Below, in pieces: positions 26,001 through 34,763 of a stretch of 64,000 bases of DNA. Location: positions 43,817,222-43,881,221 of the forward strand of contig CM023540.1 in NCBI GenBank assembly GCA_013350335.1, read 5' to 3'. Source of the stretch: Chimonanthus salicifolius (lineage: Eukaryota; Streptophyta; Magnoliopsida; Laurales; Calycanthaceae). Both the position numbers and the translations under genes were made by a program. Position 1 is the first letter of the stretch; every line of letters starts with the position of its first letter. The notes under the pieces were generated by a model. The model ran no database searches. It saw only the letters and a program-made list of their open reading frames with translations, and was not told the DNA's origin.

Positions 26001-29000
26001 AAAAATAGAATCGAATCTCTAAGGGATATAACCAGCTCGCATGGATTCAGTTTTCCCAAATAAGGAATTGTCCAAATAGGACTATTCACAAAATTAGACA
26101 AAGTGAGAGAATTAAATCTTGGAAATTTCTAACACCTTCCTTTCCCAATAATCCTTCTGAAACATTCGTTTTAGTTTATAAATTTTCGTTTAACAGAAGT
26201 ATGCATTTCAAATATTTAAGTGTAATTGGAACCTCGCACTTTTCCATGTGAATTGAATCACTTTTTTTTCATTTTTTTTTTCCTGACACAGAAACTTGAT
26301 TTAAAACATAAATATTCAAAATAGTTATCTTTATCTTAATACTGCTTCCTAGGTGACCATAAAGTTACTGCCAATATGGTGCAGTCAAGGGCTCCTTCTA
26401 AGACTATAACTTCAAGATTTAGGATTTCCTCTTAAAAACCATCCTCTATGAAACCAAACTAGCCACAGATATGAGACAAATAAGAAAGTCACAAAAAGTA
26501 CATGAAAAATGCTACTCCAACGTAGATCTCACATAGAATGGGAGATGATGGCCGCCTAGTCTCCTATCCAATATCTTTTAACCAACAAACCAAATTCACC
26601 AAACAAAATTCTCCTCCTTTGCCTTGGGGCTTTCATTGATATTTGCATCATCTCATACAAAAGAAAACCCTATATATAAATATCAACCACTGCTAACATA
26701 AAAATGTTTTAAACTAGAACCTTCAATCACAATAAAAATATCTAATACACCTAAACTCGTAATCTTAAAAGATACTTAAATAAAATAGGCCATAGCTTCT
26801 TCAAACAATGTCAAAATAACAAAAACTTGAAGTCATTGGAAAGGTAATTGAATAAGTATCTAATAAATTCAATTTCATGTCATTTGAACATTATATTACA
26901 CCTGATGCATGATTGTAGTTTAAAATTATGAAAATAGACAAATTTTATTATAAATTTAAGTAATTCTAAAATTGGTATACCACATTGGTAAACCATGGGC
27001 CCAGGCGTCTGGTCCATCACAGTGTTTGCATCAAAGATAATAGCCTTCTTCAAATCTTTTTACCCAGTTTGATTCTACCCACTATTATGAACTTGTTTTC
27101 TTAAATTAAAAAAAAAAAAGGAAAAAAAACCTTTGTTTTTTAAGTAATTTTTTTTTCTTAAGGTTGTGTAAAGTTTGTTTGTTCCATGTGTTATGTATAA
27201 GGTTGCCTTTTGCATGATTTTAGTGGTGACTTAGAAAGTACCATGTAGGCTGGCAATAATATATAATGCCACAATGTACGTTTGGAGTTTCTGCTTATGT
27301 TTTTTTATAAAAATTAGCCAAAAAATCTTACGATAAAAACTTAATTCAAATATTAATGTCTTGAGTTAGGTCATCAGGCAAAAAGTACCATGTTATAAAA
27401 TGCAAATGCAAAAGAAAATTAACTACGTAAAATGGCCTTAAGAATGATTGTCTTTATTGCCTTTGCTAGCAAATCATGTCCTTCTGGCATGGTGATCTTG
27501 TAAAGCATGTGATGTAGGACAACTAAATGCCTAATATGATTCTCTAAAGATTAAAGGGGATATAAATAATGCACCCTAAATCTAAAATGGGCTGAAATTA
27601 GATTCCAATTAATACTTACAATTAATTAATATAAATTTACCACAGATAGTCACGCAAATATCCTTGGAATCTAATATAAACACATACATGAAAAATTTAA
27701 CCAAAGGGTGGAATGGTTTATGAATAGACTAGACATATGAGATTTTTAAGTGAAAAGACATGGTTTTAAATAAAACATGTGCTTTTACATGAGGAAATAA
27801 AAAAGGATGAAGGGACGAAGGGTAAAGAAACAGGTATATGGTGTTACGGCAAAGGTAATGGTATGCGGCAAAGTCAGTAGGCACTATAGAAGGTAGCGGC
27901 AGCAATAGGGTGTATGGGAAGGGGTAAAGGCAGAGGATGGTAGAGGTTTGGTGACAACAATAGAAAGGAGTAAAGGGTGTAGCGAGGCTGTATGGGCTAA
28001 AGGAAAGAGGCAGCAAAGACTGTTTGGGCTAAATAAAGGTCCAAAGGCTTAGGACAGCAACAAAGGGCTGTTTAGGGAGGGGCGAACTGGTAGGAAGCGG
28101 TTTTGGGACTAGACAAAGGTAAAGGAAAGGGTTAGGAGAGAGAGTGAAACAGTAAAGGGGTTTGGGGAAAGTTCTGGCGATGGTAGGATGGGAAAGAGGG
28201 GAGTTTTGGGCTTATGGTAACTGGGAAGGGGCTGTTTGGAAAGAAACAAGATGTGTAGGGTGGATTTTAGGAATATGCAAAGGTGTTGGAAGTGGTTTGG
28301 ACAAAGGGCGAAAGTTGGGAAGCAGTTAGGAGGGAGCGGAAGGTCAGCGGAGGGGTTTCTGGGTTGCAGTTGCAGCAAGGTAAAAAGAAACGAAGGTGAA
28401 GAAGGAAGAAGAGAAGGAAGAGAAGAGAAGTACCTAAAGAAAATGGTGGCCTCACGCCAAGGCCTCTCGCCCAAGGGATTCTCTCCCAGATCAATCGCAT
28501 GAAGGTTTGCGAAAAAGGTCTCAAAATTTTACATCATCATATCTTATGCCTCAAAGGGATACAAACTTATATAAACTTTCATCATACTAAAAATAAAATC
28601 ATTGCTAATTACTAAAATACCCTTAGCTAAATAAAGAGATCACATGAAAATAGAAATTGTGAAAATAGAAGCTATATGCTATGCTGTATGCTCTGCATCA
28701 GCATGCCTTCTTCCATGAACTGAGTTTTGCTTTGTTATGTCTTCTTCTGCATATTAAATAGAAACTGAAACAATTTCCTAATTTTTTTAATCAATACCAG
28801 ATCAATTTATTTCAATCTATTAGTCATCAATTCATTAACAAAACTGATTTTATTCACTTTATTTCAATCTATTAGTCATCATTTCATTAACAAGATAATC
28901 ACACCAAAGTTCCACAATATTTGTCAATGACACATACACACTCTCTCTCTCTACAGGGAATGAAGTTTTAAGGGCTGAGAAGTTCCTTGAATCCATTATC

Positions 29001-30492
29001 CAAGGTACCATTTCTTGAAGAATATTGGTGCGACTTATATTTATCCTACTACATGTATGTTCAAAATTTACTTTTATCATCTATTGTCATTTTTTGTCCT
29101 ACATGTAAAAGAGCATTCATATGTAAATACCATCGTTCCCATCAGATGCTATTTCACATTTATGCAGAAAAGCAAATGTAGAATAATTTTTCGTAAACTT
29201 GAAAGTTTGACTAGGATCCGAGCTGGAAATCTAATTCCTCTTTTCTAAGCTAGAAAGGAACAGATAGGATGTAGAGTAGTATAGGGCCCCACTAGAAAAA
29301 CCTTAGTAATTTTCCATTCCTTTCATTTTTTTGTGGCCAAGTGGGGAGAAGAGGATCTAATGTTGATGTAGTTTAGGTTTTCTTCCAAGACTACAACTAC
29401 AAAATCTAGCATTTCCAATCTAAAACCCTTTTCAAGAGGAACCAAAATCAGCCACAAACATGATGAATATAGAAACCTGAAATGAGAAATCCTGCCTTAG
29501 AATGGATCTCACATAGAATGGGAGATGAATGCCTCAATTTCTCCTCCAAAAGGTTTCAAAGCCACAAACAAATTTCATCAAAACCAAGACTCCTAGCCAT
29601 GGGCTTTTCATTGATATTTATATTGTTTCAATACAAAGTGAAGCCCTAATGATAATCTGGGCCGTTAAGCATCAATTGTAGCTACAATCCCAACCATACC
29701 AAAAAAAAAAAAAAAAAGCACACAAATTAAGAATACCAAACATACAGCTAATTCAATCCATATTAAATCCTTATATAAAATAGGCCATAACTTCTTCAGT
29801 TTGTGTCAGAATTGCACAAACTTAGGCTCATCAGATAGGTAATTGACTTACCATCCAATGAAATGCAAAATATAACCATAATTAAAATCACAGAATAGAG
29901 ATATATTTATTCTAAATCTAAATAATCTAAAAATGACTCAAATTGGTAGACTATGATGGTGCCTTCATCAAATGCTCCACAAATTCCTATTCCGTGCTTG
30001 GTGCTGAAATGCATTACAGTTCAGGTAGTGATCTCACTTTTACACAGTTGCACTCACCCTTGAATGTCTACTTACTGCATTTGGATTTTGAATATCTGTT
30101 TGAGACCTGGGCACCTATAAAACGTGTTATGGGCCTTGTTTTCCATTTTGTCAAAATTGTTGAGACCTCTCTCTTGAGGATATCCCTGTTTATGCAGCAT
30201 CCGAGGAAAACTGGAATAGGTTTTTGATTGATGGACTGACACTGGGGAAAGGAGAAATTACACCTGAAGAGTTCTATGCTGTAATAAAGAAACGGATAGA
30301 GCGGACGCTGATTCGAACAGTAAAATCTGCCCCTCTTGAAAGGTCCAATTTCTTTCGCATGCTTGTGTGAAATCTTTATATTTTCTGCAGGAGGGAGGTT
30401 CATACCAGCAGAGAATTCTGACAGAGTATCTAAAAGGCATTCAGTCAAGAACAGAGGAAATTGTCCAAGCTCTTCGGGGACAACAGAAGTGA
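14066..30492 (+). CDS. Unnamed plant gene, last five exons (5' exons not found)
   Basis: Exons with consistent phases and GT-AG borders: 14066-14140, 23299-23404, 28957-29004, 30198-30319 and 30391-30492 (TGA). Together they encode about 150 residues: a charged start rich in Glu/Gln/Arg (ELEQREREGQLDEGFL), an LQLYASKVLSKRSYA segment, EKFLESIIQ, a WNRFLIDGL...GEITPEEFYAVIKKRIERT segment and a C-terminus around YLKGIQSRTEEIVQAL. It looks mostly alpha-helical. I do not recognise the family and give no function. Phases (0, 1, 1, 0) join without a stop despite introns of 9.2, 5.6 and 1.2 kb full of transposons, which argues for a functional gene. The start codon is upstream, perhaps outside the window. 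Confidence 0.8.
14390..14600 (-). pseudogene. Retroelement RNase H fragment
   Basis: The minus strand reads VADFLAKETIGKSES around 14460-14400, preceded by a KIVDCFGKAIKSKHV-like stretch. This is the C-terminal motif of the RNase H domain found at the end of plant LINE proteins (HV...N..ADFLA). It is a short remnant in the first intron of the unnamed gene, next to the gypsy insertion. Confidence 0.6.
14613..15562 (-). repeat. 3' LTR of the gypsy element (expanded)
   Basis: 950 bp against 663 bp in its partner. The extra length is internal tandem copies of a segment beginning ggggatatggctgcggcaag (about 15000 and 15060) and an A/G-rich stretch at 15225-15345. Long open frames on the minus strand here (15380-14847) come from this low-complexity sequence and are not genes. 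Confidence 0.9.
16605..20644 (-). mobile_element. Nested AT-rich LTR pair inside the gypsy element
   Basis: Exact TSD acagg (16600-16604 and 20645-20649). It consists of two direct copies of one AT-rich non-coding repeat, 16605-18374 and 18375-20644. Both begin tgttgtg on the plus strand and share the block gaggtcgaacccrtcggaac (about 16662 and 18440). No internal region, primer site or purine tract lies between them. This fits an LTR-LTR product left by recombination, with about 0.5 kb lost from the left copy. The right copy also has an insertion-like segment at 19285-19500. Confidence 0.75.
20675..21322 (-). pseudogene. Acidic low-complexity open frame of the gypsy element
   Basis: 215 codons open. 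It contains repeats of YVEIVEIE (two near-copies about 17 residues apart) followed by a Pro/His-rich tail. It lies just downstream of the retropepsin block with a stop between them, so it may be a remnant of the polyprotein linker. Nothing supports an independent function. Confidence 0.5.
21362..22066 (-). pseudogene. Gypsy retropepsin-like protease region
   Basis: Shows the plant Ty3/gypsy arrangement: RRSNIFYT, then a CKVIINSG block where the active site DSG is expected, HPHPYRVVWV, a KDIVWCDVIPME block and LGRPWLYN. The catalytic Asp appears as Asn (INSGR), which would inactivate it. After the LGRPW block the frame runs into Lys/Ser-rich sequence, and no RT follows on the minus strand. Confidence 0.8.
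22467..23129 (-). repeat. 5' LTR of the gypsy element
   Basis: 663 bp, TGATGCAGAGC start at 23129 and CCTACATCA end at 22467 on the minus strand. It aligns end to end with 14613-15562 apart from the expansions there. The primer-binding site is directly to its left. Confidence 0.9.
23405..24590. other. Intron 2 start, degraded repeat, no gene
   Basis: Begins at the donor GTAAAA of exon 23299-23404. From about 23560 it contains scattered cccaagt, gggctc and gacccaac words typical of worn hAT-type MITEs, but I could not pair termini or find a TSD. A short ATG-rich microsatellite lies at 23948-23963. Confidence 0.4.
24590..25085 (+). repeat. Dispersed repeat, copy 1 (second copy at 63208-63665)
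   Basis: Begins aatgaatcttcatttgtgtc and matches 63208-63665 in the same orientation over some 450 bp with few differences; the copies differ by a short segment near 24690. The right part overlaps the left LTR of the putative TRIM-like element at 24908. Confidence 0.88.
24908..26134 (-). mobile_element. Putative TRIM-like element with diverged LTRs
   Basis: Two direct repeats, 24908 to about 25366 and 25636-26134, share the order: AGTA.AA..., cccac or tccac with reports of agaagatgacttcccactat, ...agaatgagagaatta, atatgcctacaaagaaatt, aaaaccttgag. Left of the right copy the minus strand reads TGGCATTGGAGC, resembling the Met-tRNA primer site. The right copy starts TGTTAG on the minus strand. 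The left copy's outer end is uncertain and no TSD was found. Confidence 0.42.
26370..26890 (+). repeat. Diverged dispersed repeat, copy in intron 2
   Basis: Shares with 29350-29900 the blocks aagactataacttcaagat, gatctcacatagaatgggag, ggctttcattgatattt and taaaataggccatagcttct in the same order and strand. Both lie in introns of the unnamed gene. The class is not recognisable; no termini resolved. Confidence 0.7.
27510..28700 (-). mobile_element. Solo LTR related to the gypsy element in intron 1
   Basis: 1191 bp with exact TSD gcatg (27505-27509 and 28701-28705). Ends TGATGTAGGACA...GCTCTGCATCA are the same as those of the LTRs at 14613 and 22467, in the same orientation. No internal sequence or partner is present, so it is a solo LTR made by recombination. 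It lies about 250 bp upstream of exon 28957-29004. Proline/serine-rich open frames here on the minus strand are low-complexity. Confidence 0.9.
29340..29900 (+). repeat. Diverged dispersed repeat, copy in intron 3
   Basis: Partner of 26370-26890: it shares the cacatagaatgggagatga, gggcttttcattgatattta and ataggccataacttcttca blocks. Includes a 17-base A run at about 29701-29717. It fills most of the intron between exons 28957-29004 and 30198-30319. Confidence 0.7.
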
Positions 30493-31629
30493 CATCTACA
30501 TGTCTTCTGGATCCTGATTTTGTGAGATCAATATTAAGTATATGAAACTATATTTTTTGCTGGGCTGCATTCATCAAATGATCAGGCATCAGAGCTTCTT
30601 CAAGCTACATGTGGAAGCTGGAAATTTTGGGACAAGCTAGGAGCATCCCTGCTTGTTGAAAATTAGTAGCGTATGTTTTGGCTTCATTTTGGTGTATTGA
30701 TGACCAGCCTGCACATGATACTGCTTTAGCTTTGTAAAGTCTTGGAATATGTTATTATGTTTATATTCTTGTTTGTATATATTAGTTCTTGGATTACTCT
30801 TTTACATTGTTACAAAAAAAATTTATCTGATGACGATGAGAGACAAAGAACAAATCATAATGCCATTAGTTTTACATTGAATCACATCCAACATTCCTTA
30901 TGCACCTGCATAAAAAGATCAGTTGGTAAGATAGGATAGTCGAATGGATTTTCATTTTTGTCCCAGTGTGGTTTCTGGAAACGGCGAAATGGGACCCATC
31001 TGTACCAAATTATTAGCCACACAGCAGCACAATTTTTAGAACTGCCAAGCTCAAACTGTTAGCATTGTTCAACAGATTCGATCGGGTCATTCACCCCATC
31101 TGGTTTCAGGGAGGTGTAGGCCAAACCCGTCTGCATAACCTTGCAGTTTATGTTGAGATGATGGGATCCAGTTTTGGAAAATTTTCAGGACATTCCTTCA
31201 GTTAAATATTCCAATGTCTCTTGGGTGCTTAGGTCTTGGTATTTTCAAGAACTAAAACCCTGATACATGATCTCACTTTTTTATTGGGCATGATTATTTT
31301 CATATACATGCAATGCGTACCCTTGGCATCTTTGGTTGCTTTTGGGTGAGAGGTGACTGTAAAGTGAGTGTCTTATTAAGTGGACCAAACTTAAGGTAGA
31401 GGTAGGGGTGTCACTTTCTCATGGTCTTGCCCCTAAGCCGCGTTAGGTCCACAAGGAATGGGTGAGTTTGAAATGTGATTTTGAGGACGATATTTCTGTA
31501 AAAAATCAGATCCATTGGATTTGTAAAGTTATGAATTTCAAGGGATAAAAAGATCAGTTAAAATGAAAAGTTATGACTTTCAAGGGATAAAAAGATCAAC
31601 AGTTAAAATGGGGTCAGTTTGTATTGACC
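30493..31629 (+). other. 3' UTR and downstream region of the unnamed gene
   Basis: About 250 bp after the TGA stop are T-rich with tgtaaagt and ttgtatat words suited to a plant polyadenylation region near 30730-30790, but no canonical AATAAA is seen. The remainder (to 31629) has no coding signal. A short repeated phrase (aagggataaaaagatca) occurs at about 31541 and 31579. Confidence 0.4.
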
Positions 31630-31795
31630 TTGACTCTGATTTTTCGAATGTGATATTGTCTGTTTTAGGCTCCACGGTCCCACATGGTTTTGTTCTTGGG
31701 CCTTGGCCCACATGACCAGGCCCAAAAAACCTCACACAAAGGAGTGTGGGCTTCCCTCGTATAAGTCTAGTTGATGTGGGACTTGTAGGGGTCAT
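31630..31795 (-). repeat. TRIM-LTR-like fragment
   Basis: Contains gatattgtctgttttaggct, a ggcccacatgaccaggccca segment and gttgatgtgggactt in the order seen in the minus-strand TRIM LTRs at 53700-53900. Neither terminus is intact, so it is a remnant. Confidence 0.5.
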
Positions 31796-31799
31796 TACT

Positions 31800-32270
31800 T
31801 AATCCAGCCAAGCTACTACATTAAGTCAGTTGACTCATCCAATTATTCATTTATCTGACTGAAACCTTGAAATCCTCTTAACAGAAGATCAACCGGTACC
31901 TTAATCGAATTCAACTCTCTTCAAATCAGGCAGATTCATCTATTTAGCAGTTTCACATTCCTTTAGAAATGAGGATTCTAACACACAATAGTTTATATTT
32001 TAATTGTCTCATCTAAATTTCTCTAATGATGTGCTTGGTGAATCATGGATTATATGATGACTTTGTTCATGATAATAACTAATGTTAGTGGACAATGTGA
32101 ACACGTGCTATGATTGGTGTATAAGATCTATGTAATTACATGACATGATGTAATATATGAGAATTATGCGATTACAAAGTATATCATGATAAATGAAAAT
32201 GATATGATTACATAGATGATATTTGTGAATACGAATATATGCTCTAATACATGATATATGCGATAGAAGA
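31800..32270. other. AT-rich spacer, nothing recognised
   Basis: Loose repetition of atgatgtaatatatgagaat-like phrases at 32140-32260. No coding, RNA or transposon termini seen. Confidence 0.4.
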
Positions 32271-32329
32271 TAACACATGTAACTTGTGTGATGTGGTTGT
32301 ACAAACCCAGTAAGTGTGGGTGTGTTGCA

Positions 32330-33027
32330 TTAGTCATGGGTGGATATGTCGTGTGAACCTAGAGCGGACAATATCTTGCTGAACTAAGGCTTAAGTCCGG
32401 ATTTTTGGGCCGGACCGCTACAAATGGTATCAGAGCTAAGTTCAACACTCGGACTGTGTGGGCCTTCCACTGGATTCATCGGGTCGAGCCAACGATGACT
32501 CTGGGCCTAACGAGGGGTGGATTGAAAGGGCCTATCCCTTGGTGGTTGTGAGTCGAGCCGAGGACGACTCTAGGCTTTAAGAGAGAGAAGGGGGGGCGGG
32601 GGGGGGGGGGGGGGAGTGTGATACCTTGACCCAAGGAAGCCAGAGCGTCACTAATACATGGGCAATGGCGATGTATCGGCGGTTTGGGTGGACGTTGTTA
32701 GAGTCCCACATCGGAAAATGAGGAAAAGTTGGCGGGGCTTATACATGGCCACACCCCTCAACTTAGCAAGACGTGTTTTGGGGTTTGGATATTGGATCTG
32801 GTCCAAAAGAAAACCTGTGCGGGCTCGCGTGAGTGTGGGTCCAGAGCGGACAATTTTTTGTTGAGCCGAGTTGGGTTGAATGGGTGCAGCTTGGCAGTGG
32901 TTTTTTGGGCCGGGTCATGACAAATTTGGTATCAGGGCCCAGGTTCAATACTTGAATCGAGTGGGCCTAGAACGGACAATATTGTGTTGAGCAAGCCCTA
33001 AGCCCAGATTTTTTGGCCGGCCCGTTA
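32330..33027 (+). mobile_element. Composite of TRIM pieces
   Basis: A truncated LTR end (...ggaccgctaca, to 32422) is followed by TGGTATCAGAGC (32425-32436), a perfect initiator Met-tRNA primer site. A short internal segment ends in a purine tract with a run of about 17 G (32581-32616). A full LTR, 32617-32922, starts TGTGATACC and ends TCATGACA. A second primer site, TGGTATCAGGGCC, starts at 32927, then another LTR-end-like piece closes with GTTACA at 33027. It belongs to the same TRIM superfamily as 7246-7733, sharing gcggacaatattgtg near the LTR end. Confidence 0.7.
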
Positions 33028-33600
33028 CAGGGGGTGTCAATTAGATTTGGATGGGCTCCACGTATGGCATGGGGCTGACGGTTGCTAATCAATGGTTAAA
33101 AAGTCATAGGCCTCTTGCATTATTTTTTAAGTGTTGATTTGATTTTGTATTGGTGAATGTTGATTATTCATGTCTTTTTTTTTTTTTTTTTTCAATTACT
33201 TAATTGAATTTAATTCTGCATTCAAATTAAGTTAAGAAGTCTAGTGTTTTCAAGTTAAATTAGTGTTGAATTTTAATTCCTTTTATACTTTTGATTAAAT
33301 TCAAGTATCCAGAATAACAATTCCATGTTCGATTTGAACTCGATTTAACACTTAATTTCTTTGAGAGATTGATTTCAGTAACAGTCCCATTGAAATTAGT
33401 GTCATCTTTCTTTTTCTTGAAAGTGATCGAGTGTCCTCCGTATTTCAATAGTAGTTGAACAAACAAGCCCGCTAATAGCTTAGATAATGGCCCTTCCACT
33501 TTGGTGTAGTTGACCCTACCTATTGACCCAAGGTTACCTCTTACTCAAGGTTCATAGGAACTGGGAATCTTTCCGTAGTGGGATGTAGGCTTCCGTTGTT
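33028..33600. other. Intergenic, no gene seen
   Basis: Contains a 16-base T run near 33177-33192 and otherwise ordinary AT-rich sequence. Confidence 0.4.
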
Positions 33601-33705
33601 TTGTTTTTCACCACTAGTTATTATTTAGTAACTGGCTGTTCACCGGCGGGTCAGTAGGCCTTGACGAAAGAAAGGCGAACACTAGACTAGAAAGTTCTCA
33701 GCAGT

Positions 33706-33855
33706 TCCGGCTTGCTCCGCATAGGCTACACAAGTGAACAACCTAATTAGCTAGTTTCGGCTTGCTCCGCATAGGCTACACAAGTGAACAACCTAATTAG
33801 CTAGTTTCGGCTTGCTCCGCATAGGCTACACAAGTGAACAGCCTAAGTAGCCAGT
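33706..33855 (+). repeat. Tandem repeat, three 50-bp units
   Basis: The unit core cggcttgctccgcataggct starts at 33708, 33758 and 33808. Copies 1 and 2 differ by about one base, and copy 3 diverges at its right end (gcctaagtagccag). A partial fourth start (ttccgg) is at 33855. Confidence 0.93.
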
Positions 33856-33862
33856 TCCGGCC

Positions 33863-33895
33863 AGCTCAGTGCTTTTGCTTTTGCACTGAGCGAGC
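33863..33895 (+). other. Hairpin-forming inverted repeat
   Basis: gctcagtgc and gcactgagc form a 9-bp perfect stem around a loop of ttttgctttt, just right of the 50-bp tandem repeats. Confidence 0.7.
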
Positions 33896-34439
33896 TAAAG
33901 AACTATTCAATCCCGCCGCTGAGATGCTCAGTTGACTCCTTAACCTTGATAGGAAGATGGCTTATTCCAAAATTAGTACAATAGGGTCTCGGAAACACCA
34001 AGTGTTGACCACACTGAGAGACGAAAACGCAAGTAACGCCAGTTGGCGAAGTGGCGTTAAGCATCCCTAGCGGTACGAAAAGAGAAGTCGTGGTGATATC
34101 ATTTACATCCATACTGCTCCTCATGGAGTAGATCCCGCCGAGAGAAGACCCTTTGAGGGTTTCTTCATTGAAATCCTTGATTTAGAGTCCAAATGTAGAT
34201 CTAAAATATATCTCATAAATTAAAAAATTCAAAAAAATATACAAGCAGATAATAACTACATTAATAACTACATTAAGCAGTTATTTATTAAAAATAGTAT
34301 TCTTCCTTTACTTAATTTGGTTAATAATTTTTTAAAATATAATATTTTCTAAAATGATAAAATTTTAGTTTTTGTTGAATTAATATTAATAAAATTGATG
34401 TAATGTTTTAAAAACTAATTCATCTATCAAAATATTTTT

Positions 34440-34763
34440 TTTAAGACCAAGTTGTCTAAGCCTCGACGGGGAATGAGATGACGCTTTAGGGAGTAGGAAT
34501 TGTACTGTGGTTTACTCTCTCTGATCGTTTACTTCCCCCTCATTGCTCTCTCTCATCATAGGGTAACGGGGCCAGATCTGTTTTAGAAGTGCCATCTCTT
34601 CTCCCCTACCCATTTCTGTTTTTTTTCTTCTTCTTCTTGGTCAGATCTGAGGTATTTATTCTTCAGATCTCCAGATCTTTGCTTCCTGTCCCCAATTTCC
34701 AAATTCTTGTTGACGTCTTTTTTATCGTGTCCAGTTCGCCGATCCTTCATCGGAGGGGCGAAG
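34440..34763 (+). promoter_or_regulatory. Likely promoter and 5' UTR of the alpha-COP gene
   Basis: CT-rich stretches (tttactctctctgatcg at about 34510 and ctctctctcatcat at about 34545) and a run of TC/TTC repeats at 34615-34640 precede the start codon. Pyrimidine patches of this kind are common around plant transcription starts. I see no convincing TATA box, as is usual for a housekeeping gene. The exact start of transcription is not determined. Confidence 0.45.

Larger units (their letters stand above)
33600..34160 (+). other. Segment unlike its surroundings, possibly of mitochondrial origin
   Basis: Composition changes sharply from AT-rich to balanced and returns to AT-rich after 34160. 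It holds a 3 x 50 bp tandem repeat and a hairpin. The style (short perfect tandem repeats, gaaagaaaggcgaacac-type phrases) resembles plant mitochondrial intergenic DNA; this is inference without a match. An open frame of 73 codons (34124-33903, minus) resembles nothing I know. Confidence 0.4.

Noticed and set aside
28109..28524. Two open frames of 85-121 codons on the minus strand
   Set aside because: Inside the solo LTR 27510-28700, proline/serine-rich and overlapping in different frames; no conserved motif.
33903..34124. 73-codon open frame on the minus strand
   Set aside because: No recognisable family and it ends in the possibly organellar segment; not supported as a gene.
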